Assembly: GCF_003255815.1 (NCBI RefSeq)
Contig: NC_037686.1
Span: 54,037,888-54,101,887, forward strand
Length of the DNA: 64,000 nucleotides
Source of the DNA: Theropithecus gelada
Lineage: Eukaryota; Chordata; Mammalia; Primates; Cercopithecidae
Direction of reading: 5' to 3'
The position numbers and the translations under genes were made by a program. Below are positions 45,830 to 58,838 of the stretch, one piece after another. The notes beneath the pieces are model-generated. The model searched no databases and was not told where the DNA came from. It saw nothing but the letters and a program-made list of their open reading frames with translations. Numbering within the stretch: position 1 is the first letter of the stretch; the number at the start of each line of letters is the position of its first letter.

Positions 45830-46155
45830 GAAGGCAGCCTGGCCACTGGAACATGAACTTTGGAGCAGACCCATGGGGCTTTGGACAAATTTCTCAGCCT
45901 TTCTGTGTTAGTTCCTTACACGTCAAATGGAGATTTTTAAAACATTGGTTTATACACTTGTAAAAATTAGTATGTAAACAAATTTAAAGTGCTCAAAATA
46001 GCATCTGGCAATAGTAAACCCTATAAAAGGGTTTGATATCTGTGATCAATCATATTAGTTGGAGAAGAGGTTGTAGAGTCAAACTTGGATTACATCTTAA
46101 TTCCATCATTAACTGGTTAGGTGACATTTCCCTCTCTACAAAATAGAGATGAATG
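45830..46155 (+). mobile_element. MIR SINE remnants
   Basis: 'gaactttggagcagacccat', 'ctttggacaaatttctcagc' and 'aaatggagatttttaaaaca' (first) and 'taactggttaggtgacattt', 'acaaaatagagatgaatgta' (second, from about 46,065) look like two partial MIR copies. Confidence 0.55.
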
Positions 46156-46899
46156 TATCAACTAGTCAAGATTCCAGTTTCAAACACCAGAAACCATCCT
46201 AACCAGCATAATCAGATGGAGATGTAATGCTGGGAATTAGGAGCTTATGAGAATTTATAAGGCAGTGCTGGAGGAGTCATTCTGAGTTGTGAAGTGAGAC
46301 ACCCAAAATAATACCTACTGCAGCTCTGGACTGACACAGGAGTTGCTGTCTCTGGCACAAATTGAAATCAGAAGAATGTCAAAGCCACTGTCTCAACTGT
46401 TAATTCCATACCACTTCCACCAGGATCTAGAGATCTAAAACTGCTACCACAACTGTTGGCTTCCAGAACCACACCCCTGAAAATGGATGCCTACACTCAG
46501 CCTCTCTATAACCACCTTGTTATCACTGTTGCAAAACAATAAATGCCTCCATCACACTGCTTCAGAAGCAACAGAAGTGTGGATTCCACCTCATGTCTGC
46601 ATTCACAATACCATGGAGGCACATCTGCTTGACAGAAGTTGGGTCACACACAAACCTGCATTGTAAGGAAGTCTGAGAAATGTAGGCTTTTAACTTTTCA
46701 GCTATAGCAGCAATATAACATTCGGAAAGAGATACAGGATGGAGATAAAAGAGCTAATCTGCAACATCTGCTACTCTATCTCATACTGGCAGAGTAAGAA
46801 TTAAATGAGAAATAATGTATGTATAGTATTTAGGACTCTATTTGGTACATGGTAACCACTCAGTAAGATTCTCATTGACTTCTCATATAAACATGGCTA
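46156..46899. other. Unassigned noncoding DNA
   Basis: No gene is seen. A MIR-like tail may lie at about 46,790-46,870 ('gaattaaatgagaaataatg'). Confidence 0.4.
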
Positions 46900-47423
46900 A
46901 ATAAGAATTCCCTTTCCATTTCTCTTCCTAAAAATTAAGAAAGAAAATGAAAACTAAAACCAAATGAAAACTAAAACCAAAACTCCACTTTCATTAAAAC
47001 TAGCAGAAATACATAATCAACTGACTCATAAACATACATAAAGCCCTTCCAAATCAGCAAGAATAAAAGAGAAGCCACACAGGAGGTCACACAGAAAGGA
47101 AGCAGTAAGGATTCTGAAAGAACCCAATGGTGCAGACCATATAAAGCGCTGGAAAGAAAATAAACTTCCTAAAAGGGAAAACTCACACTGAAGCACAAAG
47201 GCTATATAGCTGGTTTGTAAAAATGGGTGCAGAAATGGAAATAAGAAAGCGGACAAAATAAACTTTCCTGAATGAATTGCATTTTATTTGGAGACACAGA
47301 GAGGAAGAGAGCATCCTAACCATTCACTCGCGGGAGACATGGTTGTGGAAAGCTGTCTCTCTGTGATAGCAAAGCAGAAGAGGGCCTTGGGGTTGAGAAG
47401 CATGGAAGGTTCCTAGGAATAAC

Positions 47424-47632
47424 GCGCACACACACACTCTCTTACACATGCCACACACTCACATTCACACACCCTGACTCATACACACATTCACACATAC
47501 CTTCGCACACACAACTCACACACTCACCAACGCTCACTCACCTATATTCACTTACACTCACACACACATGCCACACACACCACACACACACTCACAACTC
47601 AAACACACACACACATACACACACAGATACAG
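47424..47632. repeat. Long CA/CT-rich imperfect microsatellite
   Basis: About 200 bases almost without G on the plus strand, made of CACA runs broken by CTCA, CATGC and ATTCA units. It looks like an expanded and decayed (CA)n. Confidence 0.9.
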
Positions 47633-47862
47633 AAACATTACACAAAGAAACAATCCAGGAAAATTTAACTTATTCAGTGAGTAAAATAAAAGAAATTCTC
47701 ACAGAATCAGTATGAAAATATGATGTAAAAGATACAGAGGGAAACACCAAATTTTACAATTAGATGAAGAATACTGACCACAAAATGTAGCACAAGGAAC
47801 AGACTCAAATAACTAAGAATTTTGTCAAGAATTCAGGAAAAGAATTAAATGATGTAATCACT

Positions 47863-48197
47863 TGTTGTAGGCTGAACTGTGTTCCTGCATCACTAAAATT
47901 CATTTGTTGAAATTCTAATCCCCAGTACCTCAGAATGTGACTGTATTTGGATATTGAGTCCTTAAAGAGCTAAAGTTAAATGAGGTCATGGGGTGAGCCC
48001 AAAGCCAATATAACTGGTGTCCATATAAGAAGAAATTAGGACATAGACATGTGCAGAGGAAACATTATGTGTAGACACAAGGAGATGAAAGCAACCCTGC
48101 CAGCACCTTGATCTTGCACTTCTAGCCTCCAGAACTGTGTTGTTTAAATCACCCAGTCTGGGGTGCTTTGTAATGGCAGCCATAGAAAACTAATACG
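47863..48197 (+). mobile_element. MLT1-type MaLR solo LTR
   Basis: The order is complete: 'tgttgtaggctgaactgtgt', 'cagaatgtgactgtatttgg', 'taactggtgtccatataaga', 'gcaccttgatcttgcacttc', 'tagcctccagaactgtg' and 'gccatagaaaactaatacg'. Flanks tcact (47,858-47,862) and tcacc (48,198-48,202) fit a 5-base duplication. It splits the HAL1 copy. Confidence 0.9.
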
Positions 48198-49317
48198 TCA
48201 CCTCTATAAAGAAAGATTATGAAATAGAAATGCAAAATCTCAGGAAAAAGGTAATAAGAAAACAGAAGAAATTGAAATATGAGCTGACCAAACACAAGAA
48301 ATGAGTAAAAGGTGGAGGAAAAGGTATCTATGGGGAACAAAATGAACAAATAGACCCTATGGAAAGCATTACTTGGGACATAAAATACAAAAATAATAAA
48401 AATGAACAGGAGGCAGAGGAAGTAAAAGTTTAAAAGAATTAGAGGAAAATGATTATGGAAAGCAGTCACAGCAAATCCAAACTATGTATAATTGGAGATT
48501 CGAAAGATGACCAAAACAATTCAACAGAATAAATATTTAAATATATAATTCAAGAAAAAACTTCCTGGTTCTCCATACTAAAACTTCCTGGTTCTCCACA
48601 TGACCAACCATGTGTCTGTCAGTATGATGAACAACAAAATATATCCTGGTAAAGTTACTGGAGTACAAAAATAAAAATAGAATCTTTGGGCAGCCAAACA
48701 AAAAGATTAAGTTGCTTTCACAAAGGAAGAGCACAAAGCATTGTCAAATTTCTCTCCAGAAACATGCAGTGCCAGAAGTGGAGCAATACCAAAAGATAGT
48801 CAAGAAAAGACAGTGTGAGTCAAGGATTAGGTGTGCATCTATTCACAGGAGATTCAGATGCAAATTTACATACAAATGTTTGACCATGCAAATATGCAAG
48901 GAATATGCACTCATGGGTTCTTCCAGAGCACTAACCAAGAAATGCTAGGGAGGAAAAAGGTAAGAGAACTGGCAATGAGAATTTTTGTAAACTAAGACTA
49001 AAACAAATGGGAGAATCCAGATAATAAAAGAAAATTTAAAAAATATATTTCCCTACAATATAGGAATGATACAACTATTTGGAGAAAAAGGAAGTAAAAA
49101 GGCTTGATATACAGGAAGTTTATTACCTCATCTGTATGGTTTATAGTCAAAAGGTTTCATTCAATACTATTATTAAAATGATTAAATATAAGCATTGTTT
49201 ATTAGCAATACAAATGCAAACATTAAGAAAATACTAATAATTAAAATTGAATTGTAACAAAAAGAGAGAAGGGGAAAAATGTGTGCTCATGGTACATAGT
49301 ATAAATCAATAGATTTA

Positions 49318-49628
49318 ATTTTTCTTTTCTTTTCTTTCTTTTTTTGAGACAGAATCTTGCTCTATCACCCAGGCTGGGGTGCAGTGGTACAATCTCAGCT
49401 CACTGCAACCTCTGCTTCCCAGGTTCCAGTGATTCTTGTGCCTCAGCCTCCTGACTAGCAGGAATTACAGGTGCCCACCACCACACCCAGCTAATTTTTT
49501 GTATTTTTAGTAGAGACAGGGTTTCACCATGTTAGCCAGGCTAGTCTCAAACTCCTGATCTCAAGTAATCCACCCACTTTGGCCTCCCAAAGTGCTGGGA
49601 TTACAGGTGTAAGCCACTGTGCCTGGCC
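49318..49628 (-). mobile_element. AluS-type SINE, antisense
   Basis: A T/C-rich tail (tttcttttcttttc) leads into 'gagacagaatcttgctctat' and both monomers, ending 'ccactgtgcctggcc'. Imperfect flanks (aaatcaatagattt at 49,303-49,316; aagtcaacagatat at 49,631-49,644) fit a diverged target-site duplication. Confidence 0.95.
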
Positions 49629-50373
49629 AGAAGTCAACAGATATTGACTAAAGAAATTGTAAGAATATGGTTATTATTATATCAATATTTAATTAGAAAG
49701 ATAGTTACCGGAACACAAATATAAACATCTCTATCTTTTAAACGCCATTTAAAAACAAAACAAAACAAAACAAAAAAGACACACACCCAAACACAACTAA
49801 CAGATCCATAGGAAATGTAGTTTAGATTTTAATAATATTATAAAAAGAGAAAACATTATATAAAATGACAGGAATAAGATCAAATACAACTTATGTGTCA
49901 AATGAGTAAATGTAAGTAAGTTTAATGCACTTACTAAAAAGACAGTATCTTTTAATACTAGATCAAAACTGAAAACCCAATTCTTGATTTTTATAAAAGA
50001 TAAATTAAGACAAAGTGAGACAAAAGATGAAAAATAAAACAATAGGCAAAAACTATACTTGGCAGAGATTGGAACCTCCAGCTGTTGTGGGGTAAAGAGA
50101 TTGGAAAATATTTGCCAAAAACAAAAAGTGTAAAACTGGTCAAAACTGTCAAAATCAACTATTCCAGGGCTCTGAAAAGAGAAAAGGCAGATAACACATA
50201 GGAAAGTCCTTACTCTAGAAAAATTACTAAAGTTTCTGGTAAGAACAGAGAACGTCTATGGCTTTGTTGCTTGGGGTTGCTTGTATTCCCACCCTAGCAC
50301 TCAGTAGACAAGAATGGTAGTCTTACCAGAGTGTGATTTGCTGGAAAATCAGCCACTCTGATCCAAAAAGGGG
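49629..50373. other. AT-rich noncoding DNA, possibly more HAL1/L1M
   Basis: An (AAAAC)n run lies at 49,750-49,775. Text such as 'aagacacacacccaaacaca' and 'gactgaaa'-like A-rich sequence suggests continued LINE material but is not decisive. Confidence 0.4.
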
Positions 50374-50760
50374 TGTATTAGTCTGTTCTCACAGTGCCAT
50401 AAAGAGTACCTAAGACTGGGTAATTTATAAAGAAAAGGGGTTTAATTGGCTCACAGTTCTGCAGGCTGTCAAGGAAGCATAGCTGGGGAGGCCTCAGGAA
50501 ATTACAATAATGGCAGAAGGCAAAGGGGAAGTACGTGCATCTTACATGGCCAGAGCAGAAGGAAGAGAGAAGGGGCTGGGGGAGTGGGGTGGGTGCTACA
50601 CACTTTTGAACAACCAGATCTCCTGAGAATTCACTCGCTATCACCAGAAAGGGGGAAATCTGCCCATGATCCAATCGCCTCCCACCAGGTCCCTTCCTCA
50701 ATATTGGAGATTGCAACTGGGCATGAGGTTTGGGTAGGGACACAAATCCAAACCGTATCA
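50374..50760 (+). mobile_element. MST-type MaLR solo LTR
   Basis: Starts 'tgtattagtctgttctcaca', then 'actgggtaatttataaagaa', 'tctgcaggctgtcaaggaag', 'gatctcctgagaattcactc', 'cccatgatccaatcgcctcc' and ends 'caaatccaaaccgtatca'. The length of 387 bases and the flanks agggg/ggggg fit a solo LTR with 5-base duplication. Overlapping ORFs on both strands (127 and 158 residues) are chance readings. Confidence 0.93.
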
Positions 50761-51199
50761 GGGGGCAATTTTTATTTGGATTGGAGGCTGAGGGTGGAGA
50801 GAGGCAAAAATCATGGATTTCACAGCTAAAATGGAAAGTCTCAGTGGGAAGCAATTAGGGGAAAAACTGCCTCTCTTTTAGTCTGAGGTGTGGTCATAGA
50901 TGGGTTCAAGTGGTCTACCAGCCAGATCACGAAAGAGCCACAAAAGGGTTAGATAAGCTGTCCACACATCCCTGGATTGCAAAATACATGTATGTGCAGG
51001 TGAAACCCAAGAAAGCCAAGTGGAAAGAAAAACCAACAGACACTTAAAAACTGCTGATCTATGAATGTGCTTCCAGCTTCAGCAGAGTGCTGAACCCTTA
51101 TGGGCTCTGTGTTTGAGCACAATCTCTGTCTAAGTCACTGATGACTACTAAGCTCTGCAGACACAGATGCAAAACCCCTGTGGAGCCTGTCTAAAAAAT
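50761..51199. other. Unassigned noncoding DNA
   Basis: No gene or clear repeat seen between the MST LTR and the L1M remnant. Confidence 0.4.
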
Positions 51200-52330
51200 T
51201 ACAATAAGAATAACTAAATTAAGCAGAGACACAGTGGCTGCATACAACAGAGGAAACAGATTCCACAGATTAAGATTAAGTCAGATTGAATCCAAGTAAT
51301 TTACAAAAATAAAACAAAACTCAAATCAAAATCCATAACTGCTACACAAGGATGTTAATTGAAGGATCCAGGGTTCTTTGACCAAAATTACAAAGCGGGA
51401 AAAGAAACAGGAAAGTATGACCCATACTCAAAGGTAAAAAAATTCAATAAAAACTGACTTTAGATGAATCCAGATGTGAGTAGACCCAGATGTTGGATTT
51501 ATCAGACAATAAACTTCAAAGTATTTATTGTAAGTATGTCAAAAACATTAGTTGATAATAGTGACTCAACTAATACTCAACAGAAAATAAAATCCATATT
51601 TTAAAAATGGGAATTCCAGAGTTTAAAAGTAGAATAACCAAAATAAAAAAAAAAATTCATTAGATGGAATCAACAGCAGACTTGAGATGATAAAGTATCA
51701 GTGAACAACAGAACAATAAAAAAGTATCCAATCCAAAGAAAAGAAAGAAAAAAATTGAATGAACAGAGGTTCAACATTAAGCATGCCAGCATACGTGCAA
51801 TGGAATCCCAGAGAGGCAAGAGAGATAAAAGAACAGAAAAAAAATTTGAAGAAGCAATGGTCTTAAATTGATCAAATTTGATGAAAAACATTAATATACA
51901 CATCTAAGAAGCTCAACGAAATCCATGTAAGATATCCACACCCAGACACATCATACTCAAACTGATGAATACTAAAGACAAAAAAATTTAAACAGGAAGA
52001 GAAAGTCAACTTATTCAATAAAGGGAAGAATAACATGAATAATGGCTGACTTCCCATCAGAAAGCATGGAGGCAAGAAGGCAGAGGAATCACATAATCAA
52101 AGTGCAAAAGGAGAAAATCTGTCAATGAAAAACTCTATCTCCAACAAAACTAGTCTTCAAAAATGAGTGTGAAATAATGACATCTCCATAATAATAACAA
52201 AAAAAGTAATAAGCAAATTCATTGCAAGCAGACCTGCCCTACAAGATATAATAAAGGAAGTTCATCAGTGGGCTAATAGGAAATTACACCAAATGGTAAC
52301 CCATATCCACTTGAAGAAATGAAGAACACT
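51200..52330 (+). mobile_element. L1M/HAL1-type LINE remnant
   Basis: 'cagatgttggatttatcaga', 'aataaacttcaaagtattta', 'acatcatactcaaactgatg', 'gaaagcatggaggcaagaag', 'gcagacctgccctacaagat' and 'ataaaggaagttcatcagt' follow the order of an old L1 5' region and ORF1. It may be a second old LINE or a continuation of the HAL1 copy upstream. Fully degenerate. Confidence 0.7.
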
Positions 52331-53495
52331 GGAAATGATAAGTACATGGGCAAAAGACTAACCAGCACAGCACCTGCACACTGGCTAGACTGGACCTGCA
52401 GTAGTTTCCCCAGCAGCTACCTGAAGGAGCTAACGTGACCCATCTGTGCAACCCAGAAGTGTGAGGGAGCCCCTGTACCCTACAGCATACCCCAACCACT
52501 GGGTAATGAGAAACAGAAGGAAGTCAGAAGATAAACTGCACACCAGTCTACTCCCTTCCTTGCAAAAGATCTGTTGTGAGATGCAATCATTTTAAATGGC
52601 ATCTCTGTTAACATCCATGAAGAACCAGCTGTGTTTTCGTGAAGCTATGGCTTATAACATATCTCCTTGTGTTTGTTTCACTTTCTTCCCCATTTTACTT
52701 GCATTTTCCCCTCATTTTTGCTCTCTTAGAATGACAACATCTCTCACAGTAGAGCCTCTTTTTTAGGGAACAAAGCTAAGAGAGTAAGTACAAAGAGTGA
52801 CCCAAGAGATCCAACCCTCAGGATGAGATTTTGGAGTTGAATTAGTAATCTCTCTGGAAATAATAAGAAAGCTACCTCTGGTAGTTAGTATGGTACTAAT
52901 GATAACCACTATTATTATTTGTTATTATTTTGCCCAATAATTTCTTATTTAACAAAGTAATTCACTGATTTTTCAATACGAATATCAAAAGAGCTTTCTC
53001 ATTCTAGATTTTTGTTTTATATTCTCCATAAGGGTTAATTTCAATATAACCAGAATATTTATTGACTATTTGTTCATCCAGTATTTATTGATCCCCCATA
53101 TTGTGCCAGGTATTATGTTAAATACATGAAACTCTTATCCTCATGGAGCTGGCAGCATAATGAAAAAAATAGCATTTAAACAGATGAGGACACTCAGTGG
53201 GATGATTGAAGCAATGGTAACAATTCCTGGCAGTCAATGGCATGAGGATTTCTAAGGCTTTCATTTGTGGTTAACTGGGATGGGTGCAGGTAGAAGGTGA
53301 GGCACTGGACTACCAGGTGCCTCTTGCCCTTAATAGGTACAGAGCAATGATAATGATGGGAACTGTGGAGAATGTCATCTCACTTTAAAGAAATTGAAAT
53401 ACTTGGGAAAAAAAAAACAACCAGGCTCTGCAGTACAAATAGTATGGATAATAAAATTAGAGAATAGTAAAATCAGAAATGAAAAAGGCCCTTCC

Positions 53496-53534
<39 letters not shown>

Positions 53535-55269
53535 ACACAGACACACCAGGGGTTAGCTGATTCTTACACTAGGCAGTACTCCAGCCCAACAATGGAAGAA
53601 GAATCAAATGTCATCTCGGATTCCGATGAGCTGCTACAACAGTAAGAAAAGATCATCTAGAGTACTCAGTACAAATACAGGCTGTCCTGGCCTTCCAGCA
53701 TCATAGAGGACTGATGAATTATTAAGCTTGGTGGAGGACAGGAACGGACACACACACGCTGGAAACTCAACTGGGATTAGAAGAGTAATAGTTAATGTGT
53801 AACAATTTATATCACAACTGGTAAAACAAGAAAAAATGTCAGAGCAATAAATAACCAGAAAGATGGAACATGCTCGCCAGATGAAAATTATCTTCACTAG
53901 TAATGCATTTCCTGCCTTAGATTAGCCTCTAAACATCTCACAGGCTTTTACTAGTCAAACCTAGAGAAACCTTGCTCAGTTGGGAGGAATAGGCTGGAGG
54001 TTAGCATCGGGGTGAGGGCAGGGGAAAGAAAGATGACCAAGATGGTGTCTCCCTGCTCCATGTAGTGTCTTGAAGCAGCCCCTCCTCATCTGGGAGCTCA
54101 CACTTAGTCGACCACAGCCACCAACAGCCTTGTTGTATCTCCTGCCTATGCTGCTTCTCTTTCTTGAGCCCGCCTGCCTTCTGAGGGTATCACTCCTTCG
54201 ACAGTTATGTTCCTGCCTCCTTCCTGCAGCTTCAAGCATGATCCTTTTCTCCTAGTGATGTTTTCAGCTCTCTCTTCACTTTTGCTTCCCTTCTTATTTC
54301 AAAGCACTCAACAACTTTGGCTAAACAGAATCCTCCGCAGGCAGTTTCCCATCCAGACTGGTCTCTATTTGAGGATGAATCCAGATACAAATATGGCAGT
54401 TCAATTACAAGCAGAAAAGTAAAGAAGAAAAAGGCTTGGCTTAGAGTACCAAAAAACCAGTCCGGAAATTGTGCAAGGATGGTACTTGTACAGATTTAAG
54501 AGCCAGATTTATGTGAACCCAAAAGTTATTTCCTAAATAGTTCTATAGATTATAACAAGTGCCCTACAAAAATGAAGTAGCTGCTTTTCCATAGCAGAGC
54601 TATAATTTCCCAGTATGCCTCTGGCTTCCATTATTTATGTATTTAACCTGGGTACTCAATAAATATTTGCTGAAAGGTGAATGAATGGGCGAATGCTTGT
54701 AGTTTTGATTAGACAGATTATAGTCATTTGTCCTTTCATGGCAGTTGAAAAAGAACAATGTCATTTTGAATTATTTTAAGACTACATCACTGGAATTATG
54801 TGAGTAGGGAAGGCCTCAAACCGGTTGCGCCAAAAGATTCCACTGAAGAACTGGATTCATTGGAGTTAACTACTTGACTGCAGACTCCCCACCAACACAA
54901 CAGCTCTGAGCTGTGACCGAAGCTAACAAAATCAGAAAGTTGGAGTGGGGATGGTTCCTAGCCCTACCTTACCCTCTCACTATAGTTCATAAGTACAATT
55001 TCCTCCTGGCTCTTCAAATAAACATCGGCTAGCTCATTCTTAAGTCTTTTGGGCTTGCCATTCTTTTCCTTTTCTTCAGTTTTCTCCTCTCTAATGCCCT
55101 AGTTCACTTATTTTAATGTGAATGTCTGATTCTTCTATACCTTGTAACTCCTTAGGATCTTTCTTCTGCTCCAAGTCAGTCATACCCCTCAATCTTCTGT
55201 TCATTCTGATAGGGTCTTCCTTCCATTATGTATTAATTGCATTATTAGCCCATGGCTGTTGGTTTTGCA
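52331..55269. other. Noncoding DNA with old repeat traces
   Basis: No gene is seen. An ancient LINE-type repeat probably lies at 53,060-53,230 ('tttattgatcccccatattg', 'cttatcctcatggagctggc') and an L2 3' end at 54,630-54,705 ('actcaataaatatttgctga'). The ORFs at 53,976-54,422 overlap on both strands and have no domain. Confidence 0.5.
53499..53547. repeat. (CA)n microsatellite
   Basis: About 31 bases of pure AC, then two CAGACACA interruptions. Confidence 0.95.
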
Positions 55270-55495
55270 CTTAAGACTTTAGCTGCTAGATTTTCTCCAG
55301 TTTGAATCCCAGCTCTTGCTTACTAGCTGTGTAAACTTGAGAAAGTTACTTAATTCTCTCTGTATCCATTTCCTTAGCCATAAAATGGAGATAATAATAG
55401 CAACCTCTTTAAAGTGTTTTTGTGATATGTTAGTACGTGAAAAATGCCCAGAACAGATCTTGGCACTTAGTAAGTATGGAGGACTGATTCCATTC
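55270..55495 (+). mobile_element. MIR SINE
   Basis: 'gtttgaatcccagctcttgc', 'actagctgtgtaaacttgag', 'aaagttacttaattctctct', 'cataaaatggagataataat' and 'ttggcacttagtaagtatgg' form a nearly full-length, well-preserved MIR. Confidence 0.93.
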
Positions 55496-56524
55496 AGCAA
55501 ATATTTATTACGTATATGCTACAAGTGGGTACTGTGTATTAGGAAATGGAGACGTAAGAAGGAACAGGACACAATGTCTACTCTCCAAAAGCTTGTAGTC
55601 TAATGGCTCCACAGCAGATCATTTGCTTCGTATTAAAATAACATTTAAGCACTTGGCAATAAGCACTATGGCAAACCCTGTAGCTATTCTGTTGACACTC
55701 TGGCCATGAAAAAGATAAGCTGAAATATTTTGCACAGAACATCTTGAAACTGAATGGGAAAATTGCATTTATTATTTGGGGCTTTCAATGAGCTACAAAT
55801 TTCATTTAGATCAAGATGCTTTTCACCCGAGTTACTTGAAGGATTTGTCTGTCTTCACTTCCTGAGGCATGAATGAACCAAGCTCAGGGATTCAAATGCT
55901 AATTCTTTACATGGCTTCCAATCTCTCACTGCACCTAAACTTGTAAGATGCAATGTGACAGCTATGCCAACCCAAAATCTGTGCAGGTATGGAAAACATA
56001 AATATAAAATTTCACATAACCAAGCTTCAGTGGGAGAAGTCCCTAGATTCAGACACATATCTCTGATTAACATCATTACAGAAAGCAAGTTGCTAAATTG
56101 AATTGGAGAGGATGGCATGATTGAGACCTCTGAATCCAACACTTCCCTCCTTGAAATTATAAAATTGCAATTATAAAAATGAAAGTGACTGAAATCCACT
56201 TATCTTCAGGGATTGGCTTACAGATTACTCCATAATAGGCACACCAAATGATAGCAGTAATTGAAGTTGAGACAAGGTAACATTAAGTAGGCCTCCCACC
56301 TGAAATCTCCAAGGAAGTTGTAAGAAATTGGGGCCTTTTTCCATTTCTTTCAAATACAATAATGTCCAATTTTTCTAAATCAGTTATAAATGTTAGTATC
56401 TGAGAAGCAAGTTAAAGAGACAACAACATTTTGTTCCTCAGTTTTCTTCCCTGCCTGCGGAACAAGAATGAACTTGGTGTAAAAGATGTTAAAATAGTTA
56501 TTTAATAAGAATTTTCTATTTCTT

Positions 56525-57222
56525 TTATTTTCTGCTCCTTTGCAGTACATCCTGTAGCCTCTTGTAATAGCACAAACCTTCTGCAGGACCAAGTCAGTTG
56601 GATGTTAAAACTGTGATGTTACTTGTTCCAACCTGCTTAAGAATTCCCTATGGGGATTCAGTCACCAATAGAAAGGAGGAGTTTGCAGCCTAAAGGGAGA
56701 GTGTGGTGGCCTTGGAAGTGGGGTGGAAGGTGCACCTACTCCTCCAAGCTACATGGATAGTGATCAGGAGAAACACTGAAGGAGACTGGAGAGTGAACAA
56801 AGGAGACTGGCCTCTCACTCTCAAACTGTACACCTGCAGAAATGCAGAACCTGGTTAGCCCACCTCACTCTGTCATCAGAGCAGAATACAGCAACAGGGT
56901 TCTTGGGCAAACCTGACATGTATCCTCAGTAGATTGAGGCATATATGAACATAGAGACTCACGAGTCCCCTTTACTGGAAAATTCTGAAGGGAGACCACA
57001 ACCCATAATAAAACAGAAAGAGAAGGCAGCAGTGAGTCAGTCTGAACTCCCACTACGGGGTATGGCAAGGATGATACTGTTTCCCTTGGGCCAAGTAAGT
57101 ACCCACAGGGAAACAGGCCTTGGGCTACCATTGCAGATACCTCAACTGAGAGGGTGCCAGCAGGAACAAGGAGAATTTCCAGTAAGAGGCTACAGGATGT
57201 ACTGCAAAGGAACAGAAAATAA
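56525..57222. repeat. Inverted repeat, 39-base arms
   Basis: Arms 56,525-56,563 and 57,184-57,222 are reverse complements with one mismatch; the spacer is 620 bases. The shared core reads ggctacaggatgtactgcaa on the plus strand in the right arm. Confidence 0.9.
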
Positions 57223-58838
57223 GGGGGTTTGCAGCAAATTAGTTTACCAAAGAGAGTGATACCAATGTTTGGGAACTGTCCAATGTGGTGGTCTTTGGAA
57301 GGTCTTTCAAATTATTCAACATGGACCCTACAAGTCAGCTTACCACATCCACCTGCAGAATAGACAGACATCAGTTATATAATGTTTCATTCCCTCGTTC
57401 CTCTAATTGTCTACCCTTACAAAAGTCAGGAAAAAAAGAGAAAGAAGAGAAAGAATAAAGTATATAGAATGTACCTTTTCTCACTACAAAGAGTAGAGAT
57501 GATGTCAGTTGCATGTGATTAATAATTTTTTATTTAGGCTGCATATTTTTAATATTTGAAAGACACAATTACAGAACACAGACTGATCTTTATTACAGAA
57601 AAGGAATTAGAAAGTTACATGATCTGCTTAAGATTTGATTAAGAGGTAGAGAACATCTTAGATAGGGGTTGGAAAACAGTCATTTTCTATTAGTTGTCTA
57701 AGACATTCAGACTATCCCATAAACAATCATCAATCAATCAACCAGGAACTGAATACAAACTCTATGAGAGACTGTGTGTTCTGAATAAACAATTTATAGT
57801 GCCTTTATTCCACCAAGAAAAATTGGGCTAGACAGTAAATGGAGCTGTATTGCCTAGTAGAGATAACCCACTGCTTCTCTATATTGTTTGGTACCTATGT
57901 AACCCTTCTCTATATGAATGGGAACGGACTAAGTAGGGATACTTGCTAGACAGGTATTCCTGTCAACTATCTGAACTGGTACAGTAGTGGAACCTAATAA
58001 CCCTTCCAAAGATAGGAAAGTCTGAATTAAAATAAATGACAAATATAGAGAAAAAATAGTAGCTAGGGGTAAGAAATAAAAAAATGGATATATAATAAGG
58101 CAAACACTATTGGATATTAAATTGGCAATTTCAGAGATGTTCAGAGCAAGAGAAAGATATTATCCCTTAGCACAATCATACCAGATGCCCAAAAGGATGA
58201 ACCCGTGTCTTCCAAGACCACCCCTGCTTTTGGAATCTGACAAGGTCTAATGGAACCCGCAAACGTGAGCAGCCTCACTCCAGGAAGTACTGTAGTTATA
58301 TGATATGAAGACGAATGAAACCAATTGTTGATAGCTGAGTGGAACACTAGTGAACTATTCTTTTCACTCTTATTTTTCAGGCTGCAGCTACTATAAAGGA
58401 CACTGTTTGGGGAGAAATTTCCAGAAGCTACTCCTCAACAGGCCATGCAGTATACAACTCCCAATAGACTGATCACTGTGAAACTGTAAACCTTGATGTC
58501 CAAATGCTCAGAAAGGTCTTTGGCGATAATGCTGAAAATGTAGCAGCAGCATTTCTGACATGCCACAGTGTGCTTCTTACAAGAATGTTACTATCCTCAT
58601 TTTTGTTGGTGGAAAGCTATAAAACAGAATTTTTTAAAAATGGGTTTCAGAAAAGAATAAAGCAGTAGGCTTCACAAGCTGAATTCTAATTTCCCTAGGG
58701 AACAGCCACAACCTAAGACAAGGAAGTCTATGGGAGGCCTTATGGCATACTCAAACTACCAGCTAACCCTGGCATGAGGGACCAAACATTTTGAGATACA
58801 AAACACATGTGCTTACTGCACTCAGCCTGCTAGTACAC

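Larger units (their letters stand above)
46900..49317 (+). mobile_element. HAL1-type half-L1, degenerate
   Basis: Sequence around 48,540-48,900 reads like the HAL1 ORF1 ('ctttgggcagccaaacaaaa', 'ccagaagtggagcaatacca', 'tcaaggattaggtgtgcatc'). HAL1 elements carry only an ORF1-like gene. The 5' part contains a long CA-rich tract and a MaLR LTR has inserted at 47,863. The ORF is broken throughout; short open pieces such as 48,712-48,948 are remnants. A 17-base tandem duplication (46,945-46,978) and a 23-base one (48,558-48,598) lie within it. Boundaries approximate. Confidence 0.65.

Noticed and set aside
50378..50854. 158-residue minus-strand and 127-residue plus-strand ORFs
   Set aside because: Both cover the MST-type LTR, which is noncoding.
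53394..53645. 83-residue ORF with an HTHTHT core
   Set aside because: It translates a (CA)n microsatellite.
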